Shown in pieces: positions 1 to 10,199 of a stretch of DNA of 64,000 bases. The DNA lies in NCBI GenBank assembly GCA_037962975.1, contig CM075669.1, positions 116,018,501-116,082,500 of the forward strand. Reading direction: 5' to 3'. A program made the position numbers and the translations under genes. Position 1 is the first letter of the stretch; each line of letters begins with the position of its first letter. This DNA is from Clitoria ternatea. Taxonomy: Eukaryota; Streptophyta; Magnoliopsida; Fabales; Fabaceae. The notes beneath the pieces are model-generated. The model ran no database searches and was not told the DNA's origin. It was given only the letters and a program-made list of their open reading frames with translations.

Positions 1-543
1 ATACAAATTTAATTCTTAGGGAAATTCTTTAAGGTTTATTGTGTTTTACGCTTTAATTGTGAACAATTTATAAATAACATTATTACATAAAATAAAGTAT
101 CTAATTCATATATACATTGAAGTCTAGTTTGAAATATTTAAATTTACATTAGAGATTGATTATTAATGTATTATAGATTTCTTTGATATAAATTACAATG
201 GATTAAATATTAATATGATAGATTTTTTTTAATATGTAGAAATGACTAATTTGATATAATATTATATATGTCAAATACTTAATTAATGTAATATTTAAAA
301 TGATACTTAGCGTACTATGTGATACTTCAACATTATCTAATAGTAGAGATTAACTTAACAAATGATTTACATACATTAAAAATTATCACATCATTTTGAG
401 TCTTATTTTAGAACATTCCTCCTATTGACGTCCCCTAGAAGAATATAGATAATTGAATAAATGTTATGGCATCTCTCATAGCTATCTCACTTTTTATTAC
501 ACTCACACACCATACTCACACCTATGTTCTATAAAAAAAAAAC
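1..543. other. AT-rich sequence upstream of the DnaJ-like gene
   Basis: No coding region or mobile-element end is visible. The stretch is strongly AT-rich. A TATAAA-like run lies only about 13 bases before the ATG at 544, too close to serve as a normal TATA box for that start. The promoter is presumably here, but I cannot place it. Confidence 0.4.
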
Positions 544-1320
544 ATGAAATCAGGAACGGATACACATAAAGGAGTCAGGTACGAATCCGATTCCATACTC
601 CGTTCAACCCTTTCTCATCTCACGCGCCGCGATTTCGGCGCGTGCCGTGCCTCCGCTCACTGCCTTCCTAGATCCGACCCCAACATCTCTCTCCAGCTCG
701 ATCAAATCCTCGCAGTTGCTGACGTCCTTGCCTCAGCTGAGCGCTGTCACGGCACGCACCACCTGGACTGGTACTCCGTCCTCCAACTCCGCCCCTCCAA
801 CATTGCCGCGGAACGTGACCTCATCCGGCAGCAGTTCAAGACACTGGTCCGCCTCCTCGATCCCAACAAGAACAAGTTCCCCTTCGCCGACGAAGCCCTC
901 ATGCGAGTCCGAGAGGCCTGGTCCGTCCTCTCCGACCCGGTTCAGAAGGACCGGTTTGACCGCGAGTTGAGCGGCGCCACTGTATCGTTTTGGACCCTCT
1001 GCCCTTACTGCTGGTACCTCCACGAGTACGAGAGGAAATACGAGGACTGCACTCTGCGCTGCACAAATTGCCAGAGTACTTTCCACGGTGCGGCGGTAAG
1101 GCCTCCGCCGCCGGAGACAGTGTTGGAGGGAAAAGAGGAGTACTACTGCTATCACGTTAGCTTGCCCTTGAGGTATCCAGTTGACGAACGACGTCGTTTT
1201 GGAATCAGTGATGACGGTGATTTGTTGAATGGCGGTGGGAGAAAGAGGTTGAGGGTGAAAACCGTGGCTAATAGAGTGCGAATGAAAGGGTTTGTTGAGA
1301 CCAATAGTGATTCGGATTAA
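544..1320 (+). CDS. DnaJ-like (J-domain) protein with degenerate HPD motif, 258 aa
   Basis: This is an intron-free frame of 258 residues starting at an ATG. Residues about 18-72 match the N-terminal helical region of the large plant DnaJ family (RDFGACR, QILAVADVLASAE). Residues about 74-142 form a J domain (LDWYSVLQL, REAWSVLSDP, DRFDREL). The usual HPD tripeptide after helix II is DPN at 106-108, so the histidine and aspartate that stimulate Hsp70 ATPase are missing. Next comes the family's FWT-CPYC zinc-binding-like segment (C153, C156, C169, C173, C176). The C-terminus is short, basic and then acidic; the DUF3444 region of the longer members is absent. The coding region is GC-richer than its flanks, as expected of an expressed exon. 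Inference: a small J-like protein or Hsp70 co-factor without canonical activity. It could also be a recent retrogene, given its single exon. Confidence 0.8.
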   Translation: MKSGTDTHKGVRYESDSILRSTLSHLTRRDFGACRASAHCLPRSDPNISLQLDQILAVADVLASAERCHGTHHLDWYSVLQLRPSNIAAERDLIRQQFKTLVRLLDPNKNKFPFADEALMRVREAWSVLSDPVQKDRFDRELSGATVSFWTLCPYCWYLHEYERKYEDCTLRCTNCQSTFHGAAVRPPPPETVLEGKEEYYCYHVSLPLRYPVDERRRFGISDDGDLLNGGGRKRLRVKTVANRVRMKGFVETNSDSD

Positions 1321-1560
1321 TTAGAGAGAAATTTGAGATGCATGTGTTGTTACTGTCTAGTTCTCACGAATGTTAGGAAATAGGTTTTGATTATTATGTG
1401 CTTTATCAGGTAGGAATTAGAATGAGGCATGCATTGCTTGTATTTTGCAGTTTTTTGTTTGCAATGCCGCTTCTGTTTATTGTAATATGTATATTTTGTC
1501 TGTGTAAGATTCTTATGGTTTAAAGGGATGATGAGATGAGATGATTGTGTGTCTTACTCT

Positions 1561-1653
1561 TGGTTGTTTTAATCAATTTATTGGGATTATTGGTTGTTTT
1601 AGTCAGTTTATTGGGATTATTGGTTGTTTTAATCAGTTTATTGGGATTATTGG
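1561..1653. repeat. 30-bp tandem repeat, about 3 copies
   Basis: Three consecutive 30-base units (TGGTTGTTTTAATCAATTTA then TTGGGATTAT) begin at 1561, 1591 and 1621, with one or two substitutions between them. They lie about 240 bases downstream of the DnaJ-like stop codon. No function is apparent. The rest of 1321-2483 holds no gene I can support. Confidence 0.9.
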
Positions 1654-2174
1654 CCGAACACTGTTTTTATTACTTGATATGACGGATTAAATGTTAACTG
1701 TAGAAAATGATTTGTTGTATTTAAACAAATGACTTTTGTTTCCTGCTCAAACTCTCTTTTATCTGTTTCTCCTTAAGAAGTGGTATTTTCCACCGTGGTC
1801 TGTCCTTACACAATTTCAGTGCCATGTTCCCTAAAATTTGGAGCTCCTTTATTTTCATGTATTTCTCTGTACTTGTGTTTCATGACCCTGTTTTCCAGCA
1901 TTCTGAAACACAAAAATTAGTGGCTTTTATGTCTCCTATGCTGTGTTGTCTCATTTGGCCATTGAGTCACTTTCCTGGTCACTGTTGCTGCTGTTTATCA
2001 TCACTGGAAATTCTTCTAGAAATTTTCAGACTACTGCTGAACTTCTGGTGATCTTGCAAGTGTTGTCAACTATTCTGGCAAATCTCTCGTGACCTTTAGC
2101 CGCTGGTGGCCTTTTTCTAGCTTTATTTTCAGGTTCTTTTTTATTTGCTGGTCCCATTTCTCCTGTTGGATTTA

Positions 2175-2177
<3 letters not shown>

Positions 2178-2225
<48 letters not shown>

Positions 2226-2226
2226 C
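2178..2226. repeat. (CT)n(AT)n microsatellite
   Basis: About 16 CT dinucleotides run directly into about 8 AT dinucleotides. It probably lies in intron or flanking DNA of the kinesin-like relic just downstream. Confidence 0.95.
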
Positions 2227-2483
2227 TTTTTCTTTTCCAGGTCTTTCTTATATATACTGGCACCAACTCAAGAAGAGGGCATGGGACTTCTTTCAGATTA
2301 TATGAAATTTGAGACCACTGCCAATGGACAAGCAGTGGGTTTTCCAACATAAAAATTAGGGCCTATTTTTCTTCAATTCACCCTACCCATCCCCCTCAAA
2401 ACTGTCTTTAAAAACTGAAAAACATAACTCAATCAAATAAGCCCTTAATATTTATATCATGTGTTTGTCATGTTTTTTTTTAG

Positions 2484-3356
2484 AGGCAAGCGATGCACTG
2501 AAGTAGGTGTATGAAAAAGTAAAAGAAATCCATGATCTAAAGAAAGAGAGTTTGGAGCTCAATCAAGCACTTTAAGATGCAAATGATCAGTGTATTTTAC
2601 TCTTCAATGAAGTGCAAAAGGCATGGCATGTTTCTTCTGCATTGCAGACCGATTTAAAGGTTTGGCATTTGAATCTATACTGTGACGGGTTATTTGGTGG
2701 TTTGAAGTTTGAACTCTTTTATGTTTCCAAAATATGGCATGCTTAGGTTATATTAATCCATCGAATAAGTCTACATTACTTTTGTGCTGCAATATGTTAG
2801 AAGAACATTTAATACAGCACTTAAATGAATTTCTTGTCTGCATAATCACAATCAAATATTCTATGAAGTCCACTGTAATATATCTTCTGGTATCATTTTG
2901 GTTTAGGTTTTGCTGAGGTGGGTCTGTGGGTGTTTCACACATTTCGTCTTAAGTCTGGTCCTTTAAACTATGAGGATAACTATTATTTGATTATTTTCAT
3001 TCTTCCTATCCCAACTTAAGTATATTGTCTTGCTTTCTTCTGACTCTATGAACCATTCAAAACGATTAATTGCATATGGCATATGACATTTGTACTTGGT
3101 ATAGTATACATGCATAGATAGTTTGGGCTGCAAAAGTGCCCATATGCGTGCAAACATTCATACTGTGGCATCAAGACTTCTGTGAGCTACATGATTGCTT
3201 TTATTTCTTGCAGGCAGAGCATATTTTGCTTACAGATAAATATAAGATAGAGAAAGAACAAAATACTCAGCAAGTCAAGTTGCTCAACTTTTACGGTTAG
3301 AGCAAGATCAAAAGTTGCAGATACAACAGAAAAATTCAACCATCCAAAGTTTGCAG
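2484..3356 (+). pseudogene. Kinesin-14-like coiled-coil exon relics (two exons)
   Basis: Two exon-like blocks keep splice-site contexts. Block 1 (2484-2659) follows a T-rich acceptor ending in TAG and ends AAG|GT. Block 2 (3214-3356) follows TTGCAG-type acceptor sequence and ends CAG|GT. Their translations are charged and coiled-coil-like. Block 1 includes DANDQCILLFNEVQKAW and block 2 includes KIEKEQNTQ and LEQDQKLQIQQKNSTIQSLQ, which I recognise as resembling the stalk of plant KCA/KAC-type kinesin-14 proteins. Block 1 has two in-frame stops (after DALK and after LNQAL). Block 2 needs a frame shift near 3290 to stay open. No motor domain is visible. It is therefore a degenerate partial copy of a kinesin gene that kept its intron. 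The family assignment is from memory of the proteins and not from a search. Confidence 0.55.
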
Positions 3357-4180
3357 GTTGGCCATATCTTATGCTGGTTTGCATTAAGTTTCTTTAGGAA
3401 GTTGAATGGTATATACGTTCAATTTTCTGATTATTTTAACACCCCAATCAAGTTAAATGAACAACCCTAATAGAAAGTTAAATGGTCTAACATACTACTT
3501 TTTTAAATAAACTGAATGTTAATCAGTTTTGTTTTCTGGAATGCTTTATCTTACATGCATTTATAAATTATAACAAAACTGAGCCTTAAATTCTTCACAA
3601 TTTTTTCTTATCCCTAAATTCTTATTACCATTTGCTCTTGCTCACTTTCTCCCCTCTGGAGCTCTGGAATTTGTATTTCCAATTCAAAGCTGCCTGCGCT
3701 GTTGCTTCTATTGTGTGCTAGCCAATTTTTTGTGTGCTGGTGGTCTTTCCATCAGAAAGCTGTAGGCATAACACTTTACCGGAATTCATGTCACTGAACA
3801 ATTTGCTACACCGATTCAATTCAACAAATTCCTGTTTTATTATGAAATTTCTAATTTGTACAATTTTGCACGTAATAAGAAATTAAAAAAAGAGAATTTT
3901 TATTTAAAATTAATAATAATGTATTCCTCATAAGAGTCATGTTGATTTAGTATGGTTGTGATACTAATTGACGATTTTTTTGGATAAAATTAATAGAATT
4001 GTGATTTTTATTTTTAACAAAATAAGAAAAAGAACTGCATAAATCAAACCAAATTAAACCGCAATGATGCGGTTTGGTTTGATTTGATTTTCATAATTTT
4101 TTCAATTGAACTAAACCAAAATGCAAGTATTTTTAACATGTAGTTCTATTTGTTGTTTCCTTCAAAAACAAATTGAACTG
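3357..4180. other. AT-rich non-coding stretch, no gene seen
   Basis: No open frame of interest and no mobile-element terminus is visible apart from the hairpin at 4041-4085. The sequence is probably flanking or intronic DNA of the kinesin-like relic plus later AT-rich insertions. Confidence 0.4.
4041..4085. repeat. Imperfect inverted repeat (hairpin)
   Basis: The arms AAATCAAACC and GGTTTGATTT (10 bp) enclose the inner arms AAACCGCA and TGCGGTTT (8 bp) around a 4-base ATGA loop. A 5-base bulge sits on the left arm. This resembles the AACC-rich palindromes common in plant intergenic DNA and may be the relic of a miniature inverted-repeat element. Confidence 0.75.
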
Positions 4181-4459
4181 TGTTAGGTTTTTTGCACTTG
4201 CAAGAAAGAGAAAGAACTTTATTCATTCTTGAATTTTATTGATATTTGAAGAAAAAGGTACACAAAGGAGTCTACTCCTTTTTCACACTGGAATAAAACT
4301 AGTAAACTACACAATAATTGTCTTCTCTCTGCTGAAAAATAGAGAGCCTATTTATAAGAGATTGGTTAACAAACTAACCACCTCAACAGCCTAACAAAAT
4401 AACAAACATAATTCTAACCAACCTAACAGACTTCTAACATAATCCTAACCAACCTAACA
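4181..4459 (-). repeat. 279-bp LTR of the gypsy deletion derivative
   Basis: On the plus strand it opens TGTTAGG and closes CCTAACA, giving TG...CA ends with a 7-bp terminal inverted repeat. A minus-strand TATA-like box (CTTATAAATAGG) lies near 4348-4358, followed in that direction by leader-like sequence. The coding relic of pol lies immediately beyond the LTR, which fixes the orientation. Confidence 0.7.
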
Positions 4460-4868
4460 ATATTAGATTTAACTCATATTTGGACCCTTACTTCTATAAT
4501 ACACTTTTAAACTCTTTGGGGTCAAACAATACCTTCCCCTCTTTAAACAACCTTGTCCTCAAGGTTAAAATCTGAAAATTGAGCTTGGATATGGTGACTG
4601 AATCAACCCGGTTGTATTTTGTCATCTTCCTCCCCATAACCCGCAGGTTCTTATCTGGACAACGATTTCCTAGACTGTAAGGTAAACCGTAATGAAAGCA
4701 TCGATTTTCTTCCCCGCGTCTGATGTATTCCTAATACGATAAGCTTCTTGTACCGCGATTTCGGTTAGGACCTGTAGAAGGCATACTGGAACGGTTTTCA
4801 CCTTGGAACTTTGGATTACCGTTGTTGGCAGGCATCTGTTTAATGGGAGCTTCTATCCGATTGGCAGA
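4181..4868 (-). mobile_element. Ty3/gypsy-type deletion derivative: gag fragment joined to pol end plus 3' LTR
   Basis: On the minus strand, 4868 to about 4610 encodes a decayed gag C-terminus with a zinc-knuckle region (RCFHYGLPYSLGNRCPDKN; the second knuckle cysteine is Tyr). About 4565-4530 then encodes FSDFNLEDKVV, the usual end of chromovirus-like pol. Protease, RT, RNase H and integrase are missing between them, so the element has a large internal deletion. The terminal 279 bp form an LTR. The right edge of the unit is cut at the junction with the copia fragment at about 4869. Confidence 0.65.
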
Positions 4869-6172
4869 CATAGACTATGAAGAAACTATACACCCGTAGC
4901 TAGACTAGAAGCCATAAGATTGTTATTAGCTTTTTCTTGCTGCATGGACTTTAAACTATATCAAATGGATGTCAAAAGTGCTTTATTAAACGGTTATATT
5001 CAAGAAGAAGTGTATGTAGATCAACCTCCCAGTTTTGAAAATCTCAAATTTCCAAACCATGTTTTCAAATTGAGAAAAGCTCTATATGGTTTGAAACAAG
5101 CTCCAAGAGCTTGGTATGAAAGACTTAGCAAGTTCCTTTTAGAAAACAATTTTGAAAGGGGAAAGGTTGACACTATACTGTTTATAAAACGTAAAAACAA
5201 TGACATCCTCTTGGTACAAGTTTATGTCGATGATATAATATTTGGTGCTACTAACGAACGTCTTTGTCAAGAGTTTGCCAAGATTATGTAGGATGAATTC
5301 GAAATGTCCATGATGGGAGAACTTACATTCTTCCTTGGGTTACAAATTAAGCAAACCAAGGAAGGAACTTTTATAAGTCAATCCAAATATTGTAAGGAAC
5401 TTCTGAAAAGATCTGAAATGGATAAGGCCAACGAAATAGCAACTCCCATGAGTACATCTTGTTATTTAGACAAAGATGAAAAGGGTAAGGATGTTGAGAT
5501 GACAAAATACTGAGGTATGATTGGATCTTTACTTTACTTAACTACGAGTAGACCCGATATTATGTTTGCTGTATGTGTATGTGCTAGATATCAAGCATGT
5601 CCTAAAGAATCACATCTCACTGCTATAAAAAGAATTTTGAAATATCTTGTGGGTACTCAAAATGTTGGCTTGTGGTATCCAAAAGGCGCTGAATGTATTC
5701 TTGTAGGATATACTGATTCTGATTTTGCTGGTTGTCAACTTGATAGAAAAAGTACTAGTGGTACATGTCATTTGCTTGGTAGTTCCCTTGTTTCTTGGCA
5801 TAGCAAGAAACAAGTAAGCGTTGCTTTATCAACAGCTGAGGCAGAATATGTTGTAGCTGGCAGTTGTTGTGCTCAAATTCTTTGGATGAGACAACAACTT
5901 CTTGATTTTGGTATTGTTTTAAATAAAGTGCTTATTAAATGTGATAACACTAGTGCAAGAAATATCTCCAAAAACCTTGTTATGCATTCACGGACAAAGC
6001 ATATTGAAATTAGGCATCATTTTATAAGAGACTGTGTTAAAAGGAGATTGCACTCTTGAACATGTTATTACTTCTAAACAATTGGCTGACATCTTCACAA
6101 AACCTCTTGCTAAAGATCAATTCATAAGTATAAGAAGAGAGTTAGGTATTCTAGATATCTCCAATTGTGGTT
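4869..6172 (+). pseudogene. Copia pol remnant: reverse transcriptase and RNase H
   Basis: The fragment opens inside the RT N-terminal region (DYEET) with an apparent 1-base deletion before ARLEAIRLL. It then reads through QMDVKSALLNGY, KLRKALYGLKQAPRAWYERL and the catalytic YVDDIIFGA at about 5223-5249. Stops interrupt at 5289 (TAG before DEFEM) and near 5511-5513 (TGA before GMIGSLLYL). The RNase H part contains GYTDSDFAGC, DRKSTSGTCHLL and LSTAEAEYV. A frame shift near 6040 separates the final KQLADIFTKPL and IRRELGILDIS. Protease, integrase and gag are absent. It is closely similar to the minus-strand pol at 15885-18950. Non-functional. Confidence 0.9.
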
Positions 6173-6311
6173 GAAAAACCTTGCTTGATATTGATGTTTT
6201 TGATTGACAATGTGTTTGATGATTGATTGATGAAATATACATGATTATATAAATGAAAATTAAGTTGTTAATGTTGATTGTTCAGAAAACATGTGTTTTT
6301 GCAATTTTGGA

Positions 6312-6663
6312 CACTCTAAAATCGATTATATACTCAATATAATTGATTAGGAGCTTCCTGTGTGGTACGTAATCGATTACCAATCCCTGTATAATAGATT
6401 ATGGACCTTCTGTGTTGTGCCCAATCGATTACACATCTCTGTATAATCGATTATGGGGTTTCTGTGTTGTACATAATCAATTGCATATCTTTATCTAATC
6501 GATTATGGACGTTCTGTATTCCATGTAATCGATTGTTACCTTGCTTTAATCGATTACAAAGCTTCTGGTAAAAATCAAACCTTTATCTAATCGATTACCC
6601 ACTTGGTATAATCGATTAGTGAGCCTGTCGTTTCAAATTCTTAAGAGGTGTAATCGATTACAG
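6312..6663. repeat. Array of TAATCGATTA palindromic words (internal region)
   Basis: By hand count about ten intact ATCGATT words, mostly TAATCGATTA or GTAATCGATTAC, occur in 350 bp. Three decayed forms (TAATTGATTA, TAATAGATTA, TAATCAATTG) are interspersed. Spacers are 15-45 bp and unrelated in sequence, apart from recurring CTTCTGTGTTGT and TTCTGT phrases. The array lies between the end of pol and the env-like pseudogene. The same word recurs in the U3 of the element's LTR. Confidence 0.9.
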
Positions 6664-6866
6664 AGTCACTAGGATCACAGTTTTTAATGCTCAATCCGAG
6701 TGAAACCTGGCCCGAATCAATCCTAACCCTCCATCACACCCCAAATCTCCCATCTAAACCTTATAAATAACCCTCTCTCACTCTCCTAATCTCACACCAC
6801 AATCCTTTTCTCCTCTATATTCTCCTAAACCTCTTAAAAGCCTCTCATCTCTTTCTCTTCTTCATC

Positions 6867-7962
6867 ATGTCTTCTTCAAGGAATGTCAAGAGAGCAAGGT
6901 CCTCCATTGCTCAAACCACAACCCACTTGATTTCTCAAGGTTCTTCTCAAATCCAAGAGACCTCCATAATTTCATCAAGAAATTTTCTGAGAAGGACATC
7001 ATTGCTCCTCACTTCATAAATGCTGAATTTTTTGATCACCCAAGCTTTACCTTCACTCAATTTCTCAACCACTACAATCTCTTCCCCTTCCTCTCTCTCA
7101 AAGAAGAAGTTTACTATCCTAAGCTTGTTCGAGTCTTCTATTGCAATCTGTGACTCGTTGATGGGGTTCTTGAAGCAAGAGTCAAGAATGTGACTCTCAA
7201 GATCACCAATAAGCGACTTGCTGAAATAAGTCATCTCCTTCTCTCCGATGCTGATTTTTCTGGCGGTCATCCTGAAGATGAATGGGAGTTTAACAACATC
7301 ACTACACGCCAATCTCTGTGGAAAGCCGACCGACCCTACAACAATCACACACTGGTAGGTCACCTCACTCTAAGCAACCGTCTTCTTCATTTTATTTTGG
7401 TCAAGCTTTTGGTTCCTCGTGGAGGCAACTACGCCTTGGTTGAAGAAGATGTTGTGTTGATGTGGGCAATGCAAAACTACAAGGAAATCAACTGGATTCA
7501 GCTTATCAAGCTTCACATGTTTAAAGCCAAGGACCAACAAAAGCTCCCTTATGCCATTCTACTCATAAAAATTTTCAAAGCCTATGGTGTAGATCTCAGT
7601 GGAGAACTTTTAGAGACCATACCCTCTAAAGCTTGCATTGGAACTCATCACCTCACCAAGATGGGTATAATCTTTGTCAATGGAGCTCGGGTCTTTAAGA
7701 TGGATGGAATTCATGCCAACATTCCATTTGAAGCACCTGCTGATCCTGCTTCTCCTACCCCTGCTGCCCAGGAGAATCCTCTGCTCCTATTGATCCTTTC
7801 ACCGCTCTTTATGCTTATCTTGATTGACGTTTTGATAGGATTGAAAACTCTCTTCAAGAGTTTTAAAACACTGAGCGACAACATTTTGAGACGCAGGAGC
7901 AAAAATATGAGGATCTATCCAACAAGATCACTTATCTTCACTTCTTCAATCCTAATAATTGA
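6867..7962 (+). pseudogene. Env-like / putative plant transposon protein ORF of SIRE-type copia
   Basis: The ATG at 6867 opens MSSSRNVKRARSS. One frame shift near 6955 leads into the body (FIKKFSEKD, EFFDHPSFTFTQFL), an in-frame TGA at 7151, then VTLKITNKRLAEISHLLL, LVKLLVPRGGNYALVEEDVVLMWAM and KACIGTHHLTKMG. This corresponds to the 'putative plant transposon protein' domain found 3' of pol in env-bearing SIRE/Maximus copia elements. A second shift near 7780 moves the coiled-coil tail (RFDRIENSLQEF, FETQEQKYEDL) into another frame, with a TGA and a TAA, ending at the TGA of 7960-7962. The hydrophobic C-terminus seen without that shift is an artefact. Function in these elements is unproven; this copy is dead. 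Confidence 0.7.
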
Positions 7963-8104
7963 ATTATTTTTCTTGTTGTTTATGTTTTTATCTTAGGAGA
8001 TTTTTCTGCTTTGCCTTTGATTTTGTAATTTCCTTCAGCCATCAATAAAATTTACTTACTTTAGTACTTACTCTTCACTTGCATTATTTGTTTTTGATGA
8101 TTAC

Positions 8105-8118
8105 AAAGGGGGAGAAAA
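8105..8118 (+). other. Polypurine-tract-like run downstream of the env-like ORF
   Basis: The run AAAGGGGGAGAAAA follows the env-like pseudogene and matches the polypurine tracts of this family. It is not next to an LTR, since the true LTR edge comes only after the tract ending at 12934, so it is an additional or central-type PPT. Confidence 0.6.
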
Positions 8119-8217
8119 ATTATTTGTTTATGTTCATCAAAAGAAGAATTTGCAAATGGTTAATAAATGGTTAATAACAAGTGTGGTTAATAACAAGTGG
8201 TATGGTTTATAGCAAGT

Positions 8218-9087
8218 TGAACTGGTTTAGTCCGGGGTCAAGGATCCGGACTGGGGACCAACCATAAAAGTCTGAGATTTAAGCGTTTGTACACCGGTAC
8301 AGTGGGTATCCGGTATTATAATCCAAACTCTCAGTGGGAGAGTCCGGTCTTGCTGTCCTGGAGATCCTTCACACCAAGCTTTCGCGTTATGGGGGCGAAA
8401 GGTAGTGTCACCTGTGAAGATTCTCCGACGCTCAAGTCAGTGAAGAGAATGAAAACTCAAAGAAAACTTGAGCAATGCAATAGTGTATTAAGAGTAGGAA
8501 CAACGTCACCTTATGTGTGCATGAAAATTGACTATTTATAGATGAGCGTGGAAAATGAATCGTCAGGCACAAGTGGGGCCAGGAGACTCTGACGCAGTGC
8601 TCTGTGTACGATTAAGAGTAGTTCAATGCTCAATGTACGATTCTGACGCAGGAATGGGGAAGATCCGCATTTCCTATGTATCACTCTTGTAGCTGTACTT
8701 TGTACCTTCTAACGGGTGACGTGGATACTTTCCGCTATGAAATCAATCTTGGGAAGTGGAACAACCACTTATCCTCTCAAAGTATAGGTGAACGGTTATG
8801 TATAATAACATAGGGAGAGTGTAGATGTTGGGTCGAGAGTCAGGAGGTGCGTGGCGTAGAATACGTTTCCGACGCATGATACGGGAAGAATAGGGTCTTT
8901 ACCAACGTCCCTGTGACCCCAGAACGGACAATAACCGGTGTGCGAAGTGTTGTCTTGGACAAACCGGTGAAGGGAAAACGCCTAGCACGGTATTTTATAG
9001 TCCGAATGTTAACTTGTGATATCGGTTTACCTTCCAGAACAGATAAGATGACGTCATAGTCTGGACACCGGTATATAGACTGGATCA
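8218..9087 (-). repeat. 3' LTR of the gag-only element (870 bp)
   Basis: It aligns along its length with 11917-12746, sharing the blocks CTGTCCTGGAGATCCTT, AGATTCTCCGACGCT and GTGGGGCCAGGAGACTCTGA. A minus-strand TATA box (TATAAATA) lies at 8533-8540. It contains about 40 bp around 8890 that the other LTR lacks. Confidence 0.9.
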
Positions 9088-9554
9088 TCTACCCCCTAGC
9101 TTGTGTGAGGGACTGTTAAGTTTCTCATATAAGCTGTGCTATTTACGAGAGGTCTGGATACCGGTGTAACATGCAGAAATATCTGTTGAGACATGTATAA
9201 GTTTCGTGTTGACACAATGCCTGTTGGGCCGTCCTACGAGTGAAGAAAAATTCCTTCAAGGCCCAAGCCCTGACAATCCCGCTGACCTCCGATGTGGGGG
9301 ATGACGTTTCGATACACTTGTTATGTTTTTTCCTTCGCAGTACTCGTTAAACAGTTGAATATTGTCCCCAAGTGTGATTCTGAGTGAGCGGTTCCGAGTG
9401 AGTGACTCTGAATGGGCAATTGACTCTGAGTGAGCGACTCCGAGTGAGGTAGGTTTTGGCCTTGTCACCTGGGGAGTTCCGTTACCTGGAGCCCCTTCGT
9501 GCTATTTGGCAAAAGTGTGTACGTATTATTTGAGTCTTCTACTTCTTTGATGTT

Positions 9555-9810
9555 GAGGGCTCATGCCCGGGCTTGTCTTTAAAAATGCCGAGGGCTTGTG
9601 CTCGGACTTACATTCAAGATTGCCAAGAGCTAGTGCTCGGGTTTGTCTTCAAGATTGCCGAGAGCTTGTGCTCGGGCATATATTCAAAATTACCGAGAGC
9701 TAGTGCTCGGGTTTGTCTTCGAGATTGCTGAGAGCTTGGGCTCGGGCTTATATTCAAAATTACCGAGAGCTAGTGCTCGGGTTTGTCTTCAAGATTGCTG
9801 AGTGATCCTT
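9555..9810 (-). repeat. Tandem array of CCGAG...CTCGG hairpin units
   Basis: About six units of some 46 bp each carry an inverted pair such as CCGAGAGCTAGTGCTCGG followed by TTTGTCTTCAAGATTG or TATATTCAAAATTA. The two spacer versions alternate, so the higher-order unit is about 90 bp. Upstream at 9375-9450 the simpler word CCGAGTGAG/CTGAGTGAG recurs. The array lies in the 3' untranslated half of the gag-only element. Confidence 0.85.
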
Positions 9811-10199
9811 TCGGGTGGAAGATTTCCGAGTGAGATTTCATGCTGTATTTTGTTTGTTCGTCTTTTGTACTTCGATATTTAAATAGTTGACTTGAATTTG
9901 AGATTTCGATCCGCCAAGGGGTTGAACTCGATGCCGCCCTTAACTCTTTAGGGATGAGGGATTTAGTCCGCTCTGATAGTAGACGAACCTATTAAATTAC
10001 TTGTAGAGTGATATCGTTTAAGATAGAAATAACGACTCGGCGTATCCGTCCTGCAAGAAGCTGCCTCAATCATAAGGATAATGGTTGGGCCTTTAATCAC
10101 AAGAGTGGTGATTGGAATTGTCTGCGCCAGGAGGTACATCATCAATTCACAGAATAGGGGATTGAGATCATCCGTCCTGGGGGAAATATACCTCAATCA

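Noticed and set aside
2089..2352. Coding frame across the CT/AT microsatellite
   Set aside because: It depends on the microsatellite (Ser-Leu repeats) and shows no domain.
6312..6663. Array of repeated words resembling a CRISPR array
   Set aside because: The words are only 8-12 bp, spacing is irregular, no cas genes exist and the DNA is a plant retrotransposon.
7780..7996. Hydrophobic C-terminus of the env-like frame, looking like a membrane anchor
   Set aside because: It is read only because of a frame shift near 7780. The alternative frame gives the family's coiled-coil tail (with two stops), so the membrane segment is an artefact.
7190..7996. Env-like frame as an intact 268-residue gene
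   Set aside because: The apparent start is GTG, the frame continues upstream through a TGA at 7151, and the tail is frame-shifted.
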